Assembly: GCF_002811765.1 (NCBI RefSeq) | Contig: NZ_NPDR01000009.1 | Span: 1 to 64,000, forward strand | Source: Leptospira saintgironsiae | GTDB taxonomy: Bacteria; Spirochaetota; Leptospiria; Leptospirales; Leptospiraceae | Direction: 5' to 3' | DNA: 64,000 bases | Shown: in pieces, positions 1 to 9,514 of the stretch | How positions within the stretch are numbered: the stretch's first letter is position 1 | Layout of the letters: every line of letters begins with the position of its first letter | Position numbers and translations under genes: made by a program | Notes under the pieces: generated by a model | Seen by the model: the letters and a program-made list of their open reading frames with translations, nothing else | Told to the model about the DNA's origin: nothing | Databases searched by the model: none

Positions 1-514
1 GTTCCAGGTCCGGGAATCCAGACAAAAGTTTGGACTTCTTCCTAGGCTCGGGAATTTAAACCAATATGTTCATTTGATCTTAAGGTCCCTATCTCATCTT
101 CCAAATCTGCATAACGAGGACCAACTCTCCTTAAAAGTCGCATTATACGAATTGATCGGAAACGCGATTGAACACGGTTGCGCTCGAATCACCTATCACC
201 AAAAACAAGAGTTGATGTTCCAAGAGAATGATTACTTCTCTTATGTGGACAAGATCTGTGAATCCAAAGAAGAATGGATCCAGGTAGAAGTAGACTATGA
301 TGATACAAGAGTGACTGTTATCCTGGAAGATGGTGGAGAAGGTTTCGATCCTGCAAGAGTTCCAGATCCTGTACAAGATCCGAATGCAAGTCAACTTTCA
401 GGAAGAGGTATCTTCTTAGTGCGTATGAATGTGGATTCCCTTTCTTATAATGATAAGGGAAACCAAGTCACATTTGTAAAGAAACTTCAAAAAGCAGAAG
501 TGAAACAGGCTTAA
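1..514 (+). CDS. RsbW/SpoIIAB-type ATP-binding protein (anti-sigma kinase-like HATPase), 5' end outside window
   Basis: The reading frame is open from base 2 to a TAA at 512-514, so the gene probably begins left of the window; the TTG at 74 is only the first possible start inside it. The visible part is a small GHKL ATPase domain with all ATP-lid landmarks: an N-box (ELIGNAIEHG), a G1 box (EDGGEGFDP) and a G2 box (LSGRGIFLVRM). That set, without a histidine-phosphoacceptor domain in view, fits the HATPase_c_2 group of anti-sigma factor serine kinases used in partner-switching with STAS proteins. A STAS-like protein lies at 6532, but nothing in the sequence links the two. The missing N-terminus could carry a receiver or other sensor domain. 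Confidence 0.7.
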   Translation, partial: FQVRESRQKFGLLPRLGNLNQYVHLILRSLSHLPNLHNEDQLSLKVALYELIGNAIEHGCARITYHQKQELMFQENDYFSYVDKICESKEEWIQVEVDYDDTRVTVILEDGGEGFDPARVPDPVQDPNASQLSGRGIFLVRMNVDSLSYNDKGNQVTFVKKLQKAEVKQA

Positions 515-570
515 ATTAACAACCCAACAGAAAGGTAGAATATTCTATTTTAAGAATATATGAATATATA

Positions 571-1872
571 CTAAGATTGTTTGGAAGAAGGTTTGTAATA
601 CGCTAAAAAATAACCACTAAGCAAGAACCAAGAAGGAATTTGTCCCAAGAAAAATGCTCCTGCTGCTCCCATCGTTCCATACTCAGGGATTAAAAGATTA
701 TCCAAAACTAAGCCGAAGACCAATCTAACTAAAGCAAGTATCGCAAGTAACCTAGGTTGTCCTAATGCAAATAATGCCATTCCGAGTGGAGAAAATACCA
801 ATTGGAATAGATAATTAGGATATAATAAATGGAATATAGGAACTGATTCAGGATATTTTCCTGAGAATAATGCGGAGAAGACCCAATCTCCTAAAAACAC
901 CCAAGGCCCTAAAGCCAGAGCAAATACCACAGCCACTAAGATAGATTTGCCCAAATAACTAGTGAATTCCTTATTTTCCGTTAGCCTAGAAAGTTTAGGA
1001 TAGATCATTGAATTTAATACAGAAAATAAGATCACAAATCCACTGAATGGTTGTAAAGCCACCCCGTAAGCCGCTACAGCCTCATTCGAATGGTATTTAT
1101 TCAGGAAAAATAACTCCATCCTATCTGATACAATTGCAAATAAAGAAGCTAAAAATGCATAACGATTGAAAGAGATGAGTTCTCTGGTTTGTTGTCGGAC
1201 TTCTTCCTTATCACCTGCCCAATGCAATTTTCCTCTCGGGAATAATAGGAAGAATAACACAATCGTGAAAACTGGAGCTACGGAGAAGATCCCAAGTATA
1301 TCCAAATGTCCGAGCGCATGGTCCGAAAATTGATCTGCTAAATACAAAATCAAAATGCGGATCAAGTTTGGAAGAGGATACCAAATAGAAAGCGCATGAT
1401 ATTGTCCAAAAGAAACAAATATACTTTCGAAATAAGAATTAAAAGAAAGAACAAAGCTACCGAATACGAGAAGAAATGCAGCCAGCGCATTCTCCTTTAA
1501 AAAATAAACAGCAACACTTGTAACAAGCACCAATAGAAATAATGCAGCCCATTTGACCCAGAGAGAAGATGCAAGAAGCACTCCAATCTTTCTTTTGTCT
1601 TCCGTCATTGGAGAAAGGAAACGTACTAAGGCGGTGGGTAATCCAAATTCTGCCACAGCTAAAAGTATAGGCAGAAATCCGGAATAGTATTGGAAGATCC
1701 CGTTCTCGTTTTTACTCAAGATACGAACGGAATAAACCATAAAGATAAAATTCAGTAGGGAGGCGATTACCTTGGAAAACCCTACTGAAAAAAAGCTACG
1801 TATGAATCCGGAGGTCCGTAATTTTCCGATACTTTCGGAAATGAACTGTAGAGAGGATCCAAGGCGAAGCAT
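571..1872 (-). CDS. Polysaccharide/lipid-linked oligosaccharide flippase (MATE/Wzx superfamily)
   Basis: A 433-residue protein made almost entirely of hydrophobic segments (roughly 12 helices), with the N-terminal pattern of Wzx-type polysaccharide export proteins: an amphipathic start followed by FSVGFSKVIASLLNF and an early LSKNENGIFQYYSG loop resembling the conserved loop after helix 1-2. Such proteins flip undecaprenyl-linked sugars across the inner membrane, so O-antigen or surface glycan synthesis is likely. The start is 4 nt downstream of the stop of the PAP2 phosphatase gene, so the two are co-transcribed. A PAP2 enzyme could recycle the lipid carrier, which makes the pairing sensible. 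The substrate cannot be read from the sequence. Confidence 0.7.
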   Translation of the reverse strand: MLRLGSSLQFISESIGKLRTSGFIRSFFSVGFSKVIASLLNFIFMVYSVRILSKNENGIFQYYSGFLPILLAVAEFGLPTALVRFLSPMTEDKRKIGVLLASSLWVKWAALFLLVLVTSVAVYFLKENALAAFLLVFGSFVLSFNSYFESIFVSFGQYHALSIWYPLPNLIRILILYLADQFSDHALGHLDILGIFSVAPVFTIVLFFLLFPRGKLHWAGDKEEVRQQTRELISFNRYAFLASLFAIVSDRMELFFLNKYHSNEAVAAYGVALQPFSGFVILFSVLNSMIYPKLSRLTENKEFTSYLGKSILVAVVFALALGPWVFLGDWVFSALFSGKYPESVPIFHLLYPNYLFQLVFSPLGMALFALGQPRLLAILALVRLVFGLVLDNLLIPEYGTMGAAGAFFLGQIPSWFLLSGYFLAYYKPSSKQS

Positions 1873-1876
1873 GAAG

Positions 1877-2944
1877 TTAAGTTAGATAGGCGCCTCCGCG
1901 TATCCTTTTTAAAAGAATGGGAGCGAGATGGCCAATATAGTAACACACGATCCCATACTTAAAGTATCTGGCAACCGGATTTTCCCCCAATAGTGAGGAG
2001 AGAATTTTTCCGAGAGCCAAATAAAAGATCAAGATCCCAAGAATGATCACGGCTACTCGGATCAAAAATACAATCCAAGAATCGACTGATTTCCAATCCA
2101 ATCCTGCCCTCTTATTATACAAAATCCCGATCCCAAAACCTGCAAGAGCTCCTGCTGAAGAGATCACCTGCTCCCAGGATTTATTCGTAGACTCAGGTTG
2201 GCTTGGGTCATGAAGAAGAATGCTAGGCACAGTGAGAGCTAAAATAAAAAGTACAAGTGACTTCAGTCTTTTCTGGTCCGGTACCTGTCCTGTAAAACCA
2301 GGTTCCAAAACTCCAGGGTCTTTTGAGAACCAGAACTCCAATCCGAATAATACAAGTAATCCTAAAACAAAACCTCCGAGGGTATCGCCCAAAAAGTGAA
2401 GTCCAGCGTACATTCTTGCAATTGGCATAAATAAGATCAAAAACGCGGTAAGTATTCTCACCCAAGGAATTCTTACATGCAAAAATAAAGTTCCGTATAA
2501 CACAACTGCGGTCTGCACATGTCCAGATGGAAATCCATAGGAACCTTCCATGAGTCCGAGCTCAGAAGGGAATGGTAAACCTATCGGTCTTGGCATAGTA
2601 AGTAGCGCCTTACAAGCTCCATTCACAATACTAGCTATCAAAAGACCAAGTGTCATTCTGAGTCCAATCTTTCGATCCAAACAAAGATAGATAAGAGAGA
2701 CCAAAGCCATAAAAAAGAGAGAAGATCCCAAATAATGGAACACAATTGTAAGAGGATCCAACACAGGTTTTAAGGCAGAAACATGAAGAGCCTCTAAAGG
2801 CGAGTTAGAGAATAAGATCTCTTTCCACAGGAAACTATCCGTCATAAAAACGAGCATATAAAGTTTCGGTTTTAAACGCAAAATGAATTCTTTCTTAGAT
2901 CTTAGCCCTCTGGGTGTTTTTAGAACATTCGTTTTGTAAGCCAA
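1877..2944 (-). CDS. PAP2-superfamily membrane phosphatase
   Basis: A 355-residue integral membrane protein with the three phosphatase motifs in order: K-A-L-L-T-M-P-R-P around residue 115, P-S-G-H around residue 140, and R-M-Y-A-G-L-H-F-L-G-D around residue 176 (catalytic His and Asp). These define type 2 phosphatidic acid phosphatases acting on phosphatidate or undecaprenyl pyrophosphate at the membrane. The C-terminal third has further membrane segments beyond the core domain, so it is longer than minimal family members. It heads a two-gene unit with the flippase. The N-terminal 25 residues are basic and Ser-rich, so a later start near residue 30 is possible. Confidence 0.8.
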   Translation of the reverse strand: MAYKTNVLKTPRGLRSKKEFILRLKPKLYMLVFMTDSFLWKEILFSNSPLEALHVSALKPVLDPLTIVFHYLGSSLFFMALVSLIYLCLDRKIGLRMTLGLLIASIVNGACKALLTMPRPIGLPFPSELGLMEGSYGFPSGHVQTAVVLYGTLFLHVRIPWVRILTAFLILFMPIARMYAGLHFLGDTLGGFVLGLLVLFGLEFWFSKDPGVLEPGFTGQVPDQKRLKSLVLFILALTVPSILLHDPSQPESTNKSWEQVISSAGALAGFGIGILYNKRAGLDWKSVDSWIVFLIRVAVIILGILIFYLALGKILSSLLGENPVARYFKYGIVCYYIGHLAPILLKRIRGGAYLT

Positions 2945-3002
2945 AATCCAGTTGCTAGATTCGTATTCCTACTGCATGATAGATATATAAGTGGAATTTA
3001 TT

Positions 3003-3014
3003 GAACGATCGTTC
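3003..3014. promoter_or_regulatory. Perfect 12-bp palindrome, TetR-type operator candidate
   Basis: GAACGATCGTTC is identical to its reverse complement and lies 67 bp upstream of the mutase start. The AACGxxCGTT core is the type of site used by TetR-family regulators of fatty-acid and branched-chain acyl-CoA catabolism. No regulator gene is adjacent, so assignment is by similarity of the site and the downstream function. Confidence 0.45.
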
Positions 3015-3080
3015 TCCAAACGACAAAACAAACAAAGTTCGGTCAAAATTTACTAAAGGCCAGAACATTAGGAGAATATA

Positions 3081-6000
3081 ATGGAACCTGAAATTTATAC
3101 ACCCCATAATAAATTAAAATTTGTGACTGCCGCTTCACTTTTTGACGGACATGATGCTTCTATCAATATCATGAGAAGAATACTTCAATCTTCTGGAGCA
3201 GAAGTAGTTCACCTTGGTCATAATAGATCAGTCCAAGAAATCGTAGACTGTGCCATCCAAGAAGATGTGCAAGGAATTGCAGTCACAAGTTACCAAGGTG
3301 GTCATGTAGAATATTTCAAATATATGATAGATCTTCTGAAAGAAAAAGAAAGTTCTCATATAAAAGTATTCGGCGGAGGTGGAGGAACTATCCTTCCCTC
3401 CGAGATTCAAGAGTTAGAAGCTTATGGAGTTTCTAAAATTTATTCTCCAGATGATGGTCGCTCCTTAGGATTACAAGGAATGATCAACGATCTATTACAA
3501 AAATCTGATTTTATTCCACCACATAGATTTAATGGAAATCTTTTCGCAGAGATCCGCAAAAAAAATCCGATCGCAATCGCAGAATCAATCTCCTTAGTGG
3601 AATCTTCTGAAAATGATCCTAAAAAAATAGACCCTGGAAAATTGGATTTTCCACTTTCCAAAAAGACGATTCCGATTTTAGGAATTACTGGAACAGGAGG
3701 AGCAGGAAAATCTTCCCTTACAGATGAATTAGTCAGAAGATTTATCCATGACTTCGAAGACAAAACAATTGCTATTATATCAGTAGACCCTTCCAAAAGA
3801 AAAACAGGAGGAGCACTTTTAGGAGATAGAATACGTATGAACTCTATCTCTCATCCAAGAGTTTATATGAGATCATTTGCAACTAGAGAAGCAAATATCG
3901 CATTGAACAGAAATGTCAAAAAAAGTCTGGATGTTCTCAAAAGTTCTGAATTCGACTTAGTGATCGTAGAAACAGCGGGGATTGGACAAAGTGATTCAGA
4001 GATCACAGAAGTTTCCGATCTTTCACTATACGTGATGACTCCTGAATTTGGAGCCGCCACTCAATTAGAAAAAATTGATATGATCGATTATGCGGATTTG
4101 ATTGCAGTTAATAAATGTGACAAAAGAGGAGCATTAGACGCAATCAGAGATGTCCAAAAACAATTCCAAAGATCCAGAAAACTATTCGATCAAGGGCCTG
4201 AAACGATGCCAGTATTCGGCACAATCGCTTCTCAATTTAATGATCCTGGCACAAATAATCTATATGTTGCACTGATTGATTCTTTGAATAAAAAATTCAA
4301 TCTGGATTGGAAATCTAATTTTGCTGCAAGCGCAGAGACTAGCCAAAAGATCCATATCATCCCTCCAGATAGACAAAGATATCTAGCTGAGATCGCGGAA
4401 GAATGCGAGAAATACGAGAATTTCGTCAAAAAAGAATCCGAAACTGCAGAAGTTTTATATAGGATCAAAGGTACGATAGAAGTATTAAAAGAAAGAGGCA
4501 AAAACGTCTCTGACTTGGAAGAAGAATACTCCAAAAGAGAAGAAGGACTTCATCCTGATACTAAAAAGATCCTGAAAGAATGGGATTCTAAATTAGAAAA
4601 ATATTCTGGAGAATTTTTCACTTATAAAGTCAGAGACAAAGAGATCAAGGTAGAGAATTTTACAAAATCTTTAAGTAATCTGAATATCCCTAAGGTTTCC
4701 GTTCCTAAATTCCGCAACTGGGGCGAAATTGTAAAATGGTCTTATACTGAAAACTTCCCGGGAGAATTTCCATTTGCTGCTGGGGTATTTCCTTTTAAAA
4801 GAACCGGCGAAGATCCTACTCGTATGTTCGCAGGAGAAGGCGGACCAGAAAGAACAAACGCAAGATTCCACTACGTTAGCCATGGAATGCCGGCTCATCG
4901 TTTGAGTACTGCATTCGATTCTGTTACATTATATGGAGAAGATCCTGGACTTCGTCCAGATATTTATGGTAAGATCGGAAACTCCGGAGTGAGCATCGCT
5001 ACCTTAGATGATGCTAAAAAACTCTACTCTGGTTTTGATCTTTGTAGCCCTAGCACTTCTGTGTCCATGACGATTAACGGACCGGCACCGATGCTTCTAT
5101 CCTTCTTCTTAAATACCGCGATTGATCAAACCTGCGAAAAATATATTCGTGCAGAAGGAAAAGTAGAAGAAGCAAAATCCAAACTTGCGGAGATCTATTC
5201 TAAAAAAGGTGTTCCTGTTCCTCACTATAAAGGAGAGATCCCGAAAGGAAATGATGGTCTAGGCCTTCTTCTTTTAGGAACAACCGGTGATCAGATCCTT
5301 CCTAAGGAAGTTTATGAAAAGATAAAGAAAGAAACTCTTTCTTCTGTTCGAGGAACTGTTCAGGCGGATATCTTAAAAGAAGACCAGGCACAGAATACAT
5401 GTATCTTCTCCACTGAATTTGCTCTGAAGTTAATGGGTGATATACAGGAATATTTTATCTGGAATAAGATACGTAATTTTTATTCTGTTTCTATTTCAGG
5501 ATATCATATAGCAGAGGCAGGAGCAAATCCGATCACTCAGGTTGCCTTCACTCTTGCAAATGGTTTTACATTTGTGGAATATTATCTTTCACGCGGAATG
5601 AAGATTGATGATTTTGCTCCGAATCTTTCCTTCTTCTTCTCCAATGGAATTGATCCTGAATATGCAGTCATTGGAAGAGTGGCGCGTAAGATCTGGGCCA
5701 AGAGTATGAAATATAAATACAGCGGATCTGAACGTTCTCAGATGTTAAAATACCATATCCAAACTTCTGGACGTTCTTTACACGCACAAGAGATTGCATT
5801 CAACGATATTCGAACCACCTTACAAGCTTTATATGCAATCTATGATAATTGTAATAGTTTGCATACGAATGCATATGATGAAGCAATCACAACTCCTACA
5901 GAAGAATCTGTAAGAAGAGCAATGGCAATCCAGCTCATCATCAATAGAGAATTGGGTCTGGCTAAAAACGAAAATCCTCTACAAGGTTCCTTTATCATTG

Positions 6001-6449
6001 ATGATCTTTCTGCTCTAGTAGAAGAGGCAATCTTGTCTGAGTTCAGACGTATCTCTGAAAGAGGCGGAGTTCTAGGTGCAATGGAAAGAATGTACCAAAG
6101 AAATAAGATCCAAGAAGAATCTCTGGAGTATGAACACAGAAAACATACTGGAGAAATTCCAGTAATAGGTGTGAATACTTTCTTAGGAAAAGATGGATCT
6201 CCTACAATTCTTCCAGAAGAAGTAATCCGCTCCACTGAAGATGAGAAAAAAGCGCAGATCAGAGAGTTGGAGGCATTCCAATTCAGGAATAAAGAGGAAT
6301 CTTCTGAGGCCCTGAAAAATTTACAAGCCGCTTGCCTATCCGGAGAGAACGGATTCGAAGCATTGGTAGAAGCAGGAAAGGTTTGTTCTTTGGGACAAAT
6401 GACCCATTCTCTTTACGAAGTGGGCGGCCAATATAGAAGAAGTATGTGA
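3081..6449 (+). CDS. icmF: Fused isobutyryl-CoA mutase (IcmF-type, B12 and G-protein domains in one chain)
   Basis: Interconverts isobutyryl- and n-butyryl-CoA (family members also act on related acyl-CoAs) using adenosylcobalamin. At 1122 residues it has the IcmF order: a cobalamin-binding Rossmann domain at about residues 10-140 with the DGHD cobalamin His loop; a MeaI/MeaB-like GTPase at about 195-420 with P-loop GTGGAGKSS and NKCD; a helical linker; then a TIM-barrel mutase domain from about 540 to the end. Free-standing methylmalonyl-CoA mutases lack the inserted GTPase, so the fusion separates it from MCM. The start has an AGGAGA site 5 nt upstream. It is monocistronic by spacing and has a TetR-like palindrome in its promoter region. 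Confidence 0.92.
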   Translation: MEPEIYTPHNKLKFVTAASLFDGHDASINIMRRILQSSGAEVVHLGHNRSVQEIVDCAIQEDVQGIAVTSYQGGHVEYFKYMIDLLKEKESSHIKVFGGGGGTILPSEIQELEAYGVSKIYSPDDGRSLGLQGMINDLLQKSDFIPPHRFNGNLFAEIRKKNPIAIAESISLVESSENDPKKIDPGKLDFPLSKKTIPILGITGTGGAGKSSLTDELVRRFIHDFEDKTIAIISVDPSKRKTGGALLGDRIRMNSISHPRVYMRSFATREANIALNRNVKKSLDVLKSSEFDLVIVETAGIGQSDSEITEVSDLSLYVMTPEFGAATQLEKIDMIDYADLIAVNKCDKRGALDAIRDVQKQFQRSRKLFDQGPETMPVFGTIASQFNDPGTNNLYVALIDSLNKKFNLDWKSNFAASAETSQKIHIIPPDRQRYLAEIAEECEKYENFVKKESETAEVLYRIKGTIEVLKERGKNVSDLEEEYSKREEGLHPDTKKILKEWDSKLEKYSGEFFTYKVRDKEIKVENFTKSLSNLNIPKVSVPKFRNWGEIVKWSYTENFPGEFPFAAGVFPFKRTGEDPTRMFAGEGGPERTNARFHYVSHGMPAHRLSTAFDSVTLYGEDPGLRPDIYGKIGNSGVSIATLDDAKKLYSGFDLCSPSTSVSMTINGPAPMLLSFFLNTAIDQTCEKYIRAEGKVEEAKSKLAEIYSKKGVPVPHYKGEIPKGNDGLGLLLLGTTGDQILPKEVYEKIKKETLSSVRGTVQADILKEDQAQNTCIFSTEFALKLMGDIQEYFIWNKIRNFYSVSISGYHIAEAGANPITQVAFTLANGFTFVEYYLSRGMKIDDFAPNLSFFFSNGIDPEYAVIGRVARKIWAKSMKYKYSGSERSQMLKYHIQTSGRSLHAQEIAFNDIRTTLQALYAIYDNCNSLHTNAYDEAITTPTEESVRRAMAIQLIINRELGLAKNENPLQGSFIIDDLSALVEEAILSEFRRISERGGVLGAMERMYQRNKIQEESLEYEHRKHTGEIPVIGVNTFLGKDGSPTILPEEVIRSTEDEKKAQIRELEAFQFRNKEESSEALKNLQAACLSGENGFEALVEAGKVCSLGQMTHSLYEVGGQYRRSM

Positions 6450-6531
6450 CCGAGCGAGTGATACAAATCAATTCAGAGGACCTTTTTTTGTTTCCCTTAG
6501 GGTTTCAAGGTAGAAAATTTGGTCCAAGGCC

Positions 6532-6843
6532 ATGACTTCTTCTGCAATCCAGTTTACAGAGACACATGTATACGCTGAAAAAAAACGGTTTAGAGTCGTT
6601 TTTGTGCGGAACGTATGTTCTGTCGAAACCGAAGAAATCGGCCTAATCCTGCAAAAGATCCAAGAAATCCAGCCGACCGTTGTAGAGCTAGATCTCGAAA
6701 ACGTAGTCGCAATCCCTTCTCTTATACTGAATCGGATCTTAAAACTTTTGGCGGAATTAAAGTCCAAAGGAGTCCCGGTGGAAATCAAAACCAGCGAAGG
6801 ACTCAAAACTGTTCTGAATCGACTGAAAATCTCCCTACAATGA
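6532..6843 (+). CDS. STAS-domain protein (anti-sigma factor antagonist-like)
   Basis: A 103-residue protein whose second half follows the STAS pattern: a strand (TVVELDLENVVAIP), a helix (LILNRILKLLAELKSKG) and the strand VPVEI. In true antagonists the turn reads D-S-S-G; here it is I-P-S-L, so the Asp is lost although a Ser remains in place. It may be phosphorylated by an RsbW-type kinase or be a non-phosphorylatable scaffold. Its TGA overlaps the ATG of the following Cys/His-rich gene (ATGA), implying coupled translation, which is odd for a regulator next to a secreted protein. Fold assignment is moderate, function unknown. Confidence 0.6.
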   Translation: MTSSAIQFTETHVYAEKKRFRVVFVRNVCSVETEEIGLILQKIQEIQPTVVELDLENVVAIPSLILNRILKLLAELKSKGVPVEIKTSEGLKTVLNRLKISLQ

Positions 6844-7286
6844 AAACGATTTCTATCATTCTGACCCAATGTTTCCTATTCCAAAGTTTGGTATTCGGAA
6901 GCGGTTGGTTCTGTGGAATGCTCGCGGGTGAGATCAAACTTTGCCATTGTAATCACGGAAGCCAAAAAGAAAAACACTCAGATTCTGAAGATTCCAGATT
7001 CTCTTCCAAACTCGCTGATAGCGGAGAAGATCATTCTAATTCAAAACCTTCTTCCCTACCCGACTGTCATTCCGCTAAATCGGGTGAAGCACATAAATGT
7101 GCCTGTAAAAAAGCAAAAGATAAGGCCTCTTATTTAAGCGGGACTATCTGCACTCAATTTTTCACTTATTCCAAATTAGAAAACATAGCTCCTGAAACTC
7201 TTGGCTCAGAACTTCTGAGCCGTATTCAAGAAGGTTGCGGAGTGTTTGTTTCTTTCGATCTAGAAAGACCCCCTCAATTCTCCTAA
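6840..7286 (+). CDS. Secreted Cys/His-rich protein, putative metal-binding
   Basis: A 148-residue protein, family not recognised. The start is the ATG that overlaps the STAS stop (ATGA); the frame stays open further upstream but that part is the out-of-frame STAS gene. A signal peptide (MKTISIILTQCFLFQSLVFG) precedes a region dense in potential metal ligands: L-C-H-C-N-H around residue 34, then spaced His residues, D-C-H near 75 and H-K-C-A-C-K-K near 85. The C-terminus has two more Cys. The composition suggests binding of a soft metal such as copper. It lies directly upstream of an MbnP/MbnH-like pair, which supports that idea by context only. Confidence 0.6.
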   Translation: MKTISIILTQCFLFQSLVFGSGWFCGMLAGEIKLCHCNHGSQKEKHSDSEDSRFSSKLADSGEDHSNSKPSSLPDCHSAKSGEAHKCACKKAKDKASYLSGTICTQFFTYSKLENIAPETLGSELLSRIQEGCGVFVSFDLERPPQFS

Positions 7287-7298
7287 ACATTTTCTAAA

Positions 7299-7334
7299 CC
7301 TCGAACGAGGAAGCGGAGGATATACCTATATCCT
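7299..7334. promoter_or_regulatory. Two adjacent short palindromes upstream of the MbnP-like gene
   Basis: Positions 7299-7310 read CCTCG-AA-CGAGG. Positions 7317-7334 read AGGATATA-CC-TATATCCT, a perfect 8+2+8 inverted repeat. Neither is followed by a T-run, so terminator function is unlikely. Position in the only sizeable gap of the operon, 50-90 bp before the MbnP-like start, fits an operator or internal promoter. The binding protein is unknown. Confidence 0.4.
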
Positions 7335-7385
7335 TACGCTAATACGAAAAATCGGAAAGTAAAACACTTTCCACAGGAGAATATT

Positions 7386-8303
7386 ATGAAATCATTATGT
7401 AGATCCGTAATCGCGGCCGCTTCATTAATTTTTATAGGTTGTGACGGATCGTCCAGCCCAAACGCCGCTCTTTTAGCATTAGCTACCCTGAGCCCACCAG
7501 GAATTGAATTTAAAGCAGTAGTCGGAGATAGCGATGCCAGCTGCGGAGGAGATATTACAGGGCATGGAGATAGTCATTCTAGCTCTGTAACGATCCAACA
7601 TGTGGCAGGAGTTATGCCAATCGGACTTAAAGATCTTAGATTTTATGTTTCTGAATTTGAACTTGTAGATCAAAACGATAATATAATCACTTTAGATGTT
7701 CCTAATACTGGAGCTTGGCAGTACGGTGGAGTTGCACTTCTTGACTTTGAAAACGGAAAAGGAAGTTGTAGCGGGACTACGGAAACAAACAATTTTGTCC
7801 AAGCTTCTGTAGAAAATAAAACCTACAAAACTCTTAGATTCACTTTGGGAGTTCCAGAAAGTTTAAATCATATCGATTACAGTGTTGCTCCTAGTCCATT
7901 AAATGTTTCTGGACTCGCTTGGAGCTGGACCATGGGTTATAGATTTTTCGTAGGAGAATTTCTCTCTAATGATGCTGCAACTCTTGGAAATGCAGCAGTT
8001 CTACATATAGGATCTGCCGGCTGTTCCGAATCGGCTGGAGTTTATACCTGCACCAATTCCAACCGGACTGTGATTGAACTAACTCCTACCGAAGGATTCA
8101 ATCCATTCACACAAAAGGTTCAATTCGACCTTAAAAAAGCTGTGACAGGTTGGGATATCAGCACTGGAAGCAAAAGTTGCCATTCTATGGGGGCCATGGA
8201 TAGCGCGACCTGTTCCTTAGTGTATCCGAATTTCGGTTTGGATTATTCTACCGGCAATGCTGGGTCCACCACACAGACAGTATTTGGAATAATTTCCAAA
8301 TAG
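7386..8303 (+). CDS. MbnP-like copper-associated lipoprotein (four-Cys 'metallo-mystery pair' family)
   Basis: A 305-residue exported protein with a lipoprotein-like signal (IFIGC, Cys at about 19). The mature part carries family hallmarks: IEFKAVVGD near the start, the strand LKDLRFYVSEFEL, a conserved aromatic block A-W-S-W-T-M-G-Y-R-F at residues 178-187, and Cys residues in the contexts ASCGG, GSCSG, AGCSE, YTCTN, SCHSM and TCSL. A His-rich stretch GHGDSHSS lies near residue 60. In Methylosinus, MbnP binds copper after its partner MbnH oxidises a Trp to kynurenine; W179 or W181 here is the obvious equivalent by inference. The partner gene follows at once. An AGGAGA site precedes the ATG. 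Confidence 0.8.
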   Translation: MKSLCRSVIAAASLIFIGCDGSSSPNAALLALATLSPPGIEFKAVVGDSDASCGGDITGHGDSHSSSVTIQHVAGVMPIGLKDLRFYVSEFELVDQNDNIITLDVPNTGAWQYGGVALLDFENGKGSCSGTTETNNFVQASVENKTYKTLRFTLGVPESLNHIDYSVAPSPLNVSGLAWSWTMGYRFFVGEFLSNDAATLGNAAVLHIGSAGCSESAGVYTCTNSNRTVIELTPTEGFNPFTQKVQFDLKKAVTGWDISTGSKSCHSMGAMDSATCSLVYPNFGLDYSTGNAGSTTQTVFGIISK

Positions 8304-8316
8304 GAATTATAACGAT

Positions 8317-8341
8317 GGTTTCGGTCAATTCGGCTGAAACC
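8317..8341 (+). other. Intergenic RNA hairpin between MbnP- and MbnH-like genes
   Basis: GGTTTCGGTC and GGCTGAAACC form a 10-bp stem (two G-U pairs) around the loop AATTC. It fills most of the 48-nt gap and lacks a U-tract. It is more likely an mRNA-processing or stability element tuning the ratio of the two proteins than a terminator. Confidence 0.4.
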
Positions 8342-8351
8342 GGAGTATTTT

Positions 8352-9500
8352 ATGAATAAATATATTACGTTTTCTTTACTCTTCCTTCTACTTTTTCAAT
8401 GTACACAATTGGGGCTGGCGAAAGAAAAAAGTTCCGGATCAGAAAGTATACTTTTACTTTTAGGAACTTCTCCTTCCGAAGGAACTCCATATACCTGGGA
8501 TCTTCCTGCGGGATTTCCTGCGCCGAAAGTTCCAAGTGATAATCCAATCACCGTGGAGAAAATAGATCTAGGAAGGTTTTTATTTTATGATACAAGATTA
8601 TCTGAAAATGAAACCCAATCCTGTGGAAGTTGCCATAAACAAGAAAATGCGTTTACCGATGGGCTAACTGTTTCCGTTGGTTCTACAGGTCAGTCTCATC
8701 CGAGAAATGCACAACATCTTTCTAACGTCGCCTATAATCTTAGGCAAACTTGGGCAAATCCAGTTTTAAAAAAATTAGAAGACCAAGCAAGAGTTCCTAT
8801 GTTCGGGGACAATCCAGTTGAATTAGGAATGAAAGACAGAGAAGATCTTTTGTTAGAAAGGCTTTCGACCGATTCTGACTACGTTTCTAAATTCAAATCC
8901 GCCTTTCCAAACGACCAAAATCCTTTCAGTATATTAAATATTACGAAAGCTTTATCCAGTTTCCAAAGAACCTTTATCTCCGGAAATTCTGCATACGATC
9001 GATACCAGGCTGGAGATTTTTCTGCCCTAAGCCCTTCTGCAATCCGAGGTAAAAACCTATTCTTTGGAGAAAAAGCAGAATGTTTCCATTGCCATGGTGG
9101 TTTCAATTTTACAGATACAGTCCTTCACACAGGAACGGTTTTCGAAGAAGTTACATTTCATAATAATGGATTAGATTCTTCCAGATTTGTAAGTCCGAAC
9201 GGCGGATTGTATGAATTCACATTTAAGGAAGAAGATCGTGGAAAATTCAGAGCACCTTCTCTGCGTAACGTAGAACTTACTGCACCCTATATGCATGATG
9301 GCTCAATTCCGGATCTATTATCTGTAGTGAATCATTATGTAAACGGTGGAACGGGAGACGGAACTACAAATCCATATAGAGATGTTTTTGTAAGAAGTTT
9401 CTCCTTAAGTGAATCCGAAAAACAGGATTTGGTTGAATTCCTAAAAAGCCTAACAGACACGGAATTTACAACCAATCCTAAATTCCAGGATCCGTTCTGA
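8352..9500 (+). CDS. MbnH-like di-haem cytochrome c peroxidase/MauG-family protein
   Basis: A 382-residue exported protein with two c-type haem sites: C-G-S-C-H at residues 91-95 and C-F-H-C-H at 244-248. It also has family signatures [14 protein letters not shown] before the first haem, and [21 protein letters not shown] near residue 310. It is probably a lipoprotein (LLFQC, Cys 17). The bacterial di-haem peroxidase/MauG group either reduces peroxide or oxidises a protein residue through a bis-Fe(IV) state. Adjacency to an MbnP-like gene points to the MbnH subgroup, which modifies a Trp in MbnP. The start is the ATG after TTTT; the Shine-Dalgarno signal is weak, so coupling through the intergenic hairpin region is possible. 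Confidence 0.85.
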   Translation: MNKYITFSLLFLLLFQCTQLGLAKEKSSGSESILLLLGTSPSEGTPYTWDLPAGFPAPKVPSDNPITVEKIDLGRFLFYDTRLSENETQSCGSCHKQENAFTDGLTVSVGSTGQSHPRNAQHLSNVAYNLRQTWANPVLKKLEDQARVPMFGDNPVELGMKDREDLLLERLSTDSDYVSKFKSAFPNDQNPFSILNITKALSSFQRTFISGNSAYDRYQAGDFSALSPSAIRGKNLFFGEKAECFHCHGGFNFTDTVLHTGTVFEEVTFHNNGLDSSRFVSPNGGLYEFTFKEEDRGKFRAPSLRNVELTAPYMHDGSIPDLLSVVNHYVNGGTGDGTTNPYRDVFVRSFSLSESEKQDLVEFLKSLTDTEFTTNPKFQDPF

Positions 9501-9514
9501 AATTTTAGATAAAT

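Noticed and set aside
4671..6235. Several minus-strand open frames inside icmF
   Set aside because: Antisense shadows of a strongly coding sequence; no ribosome site, Ser/Ile-rich compositions.
6615..6839. Frame upstream of the Cys/His-rich gene
   Set aside because: It is the out-of-frame copy of the STAS gene, and the product has an Arg/Pro-rich composition typical of a shadow.
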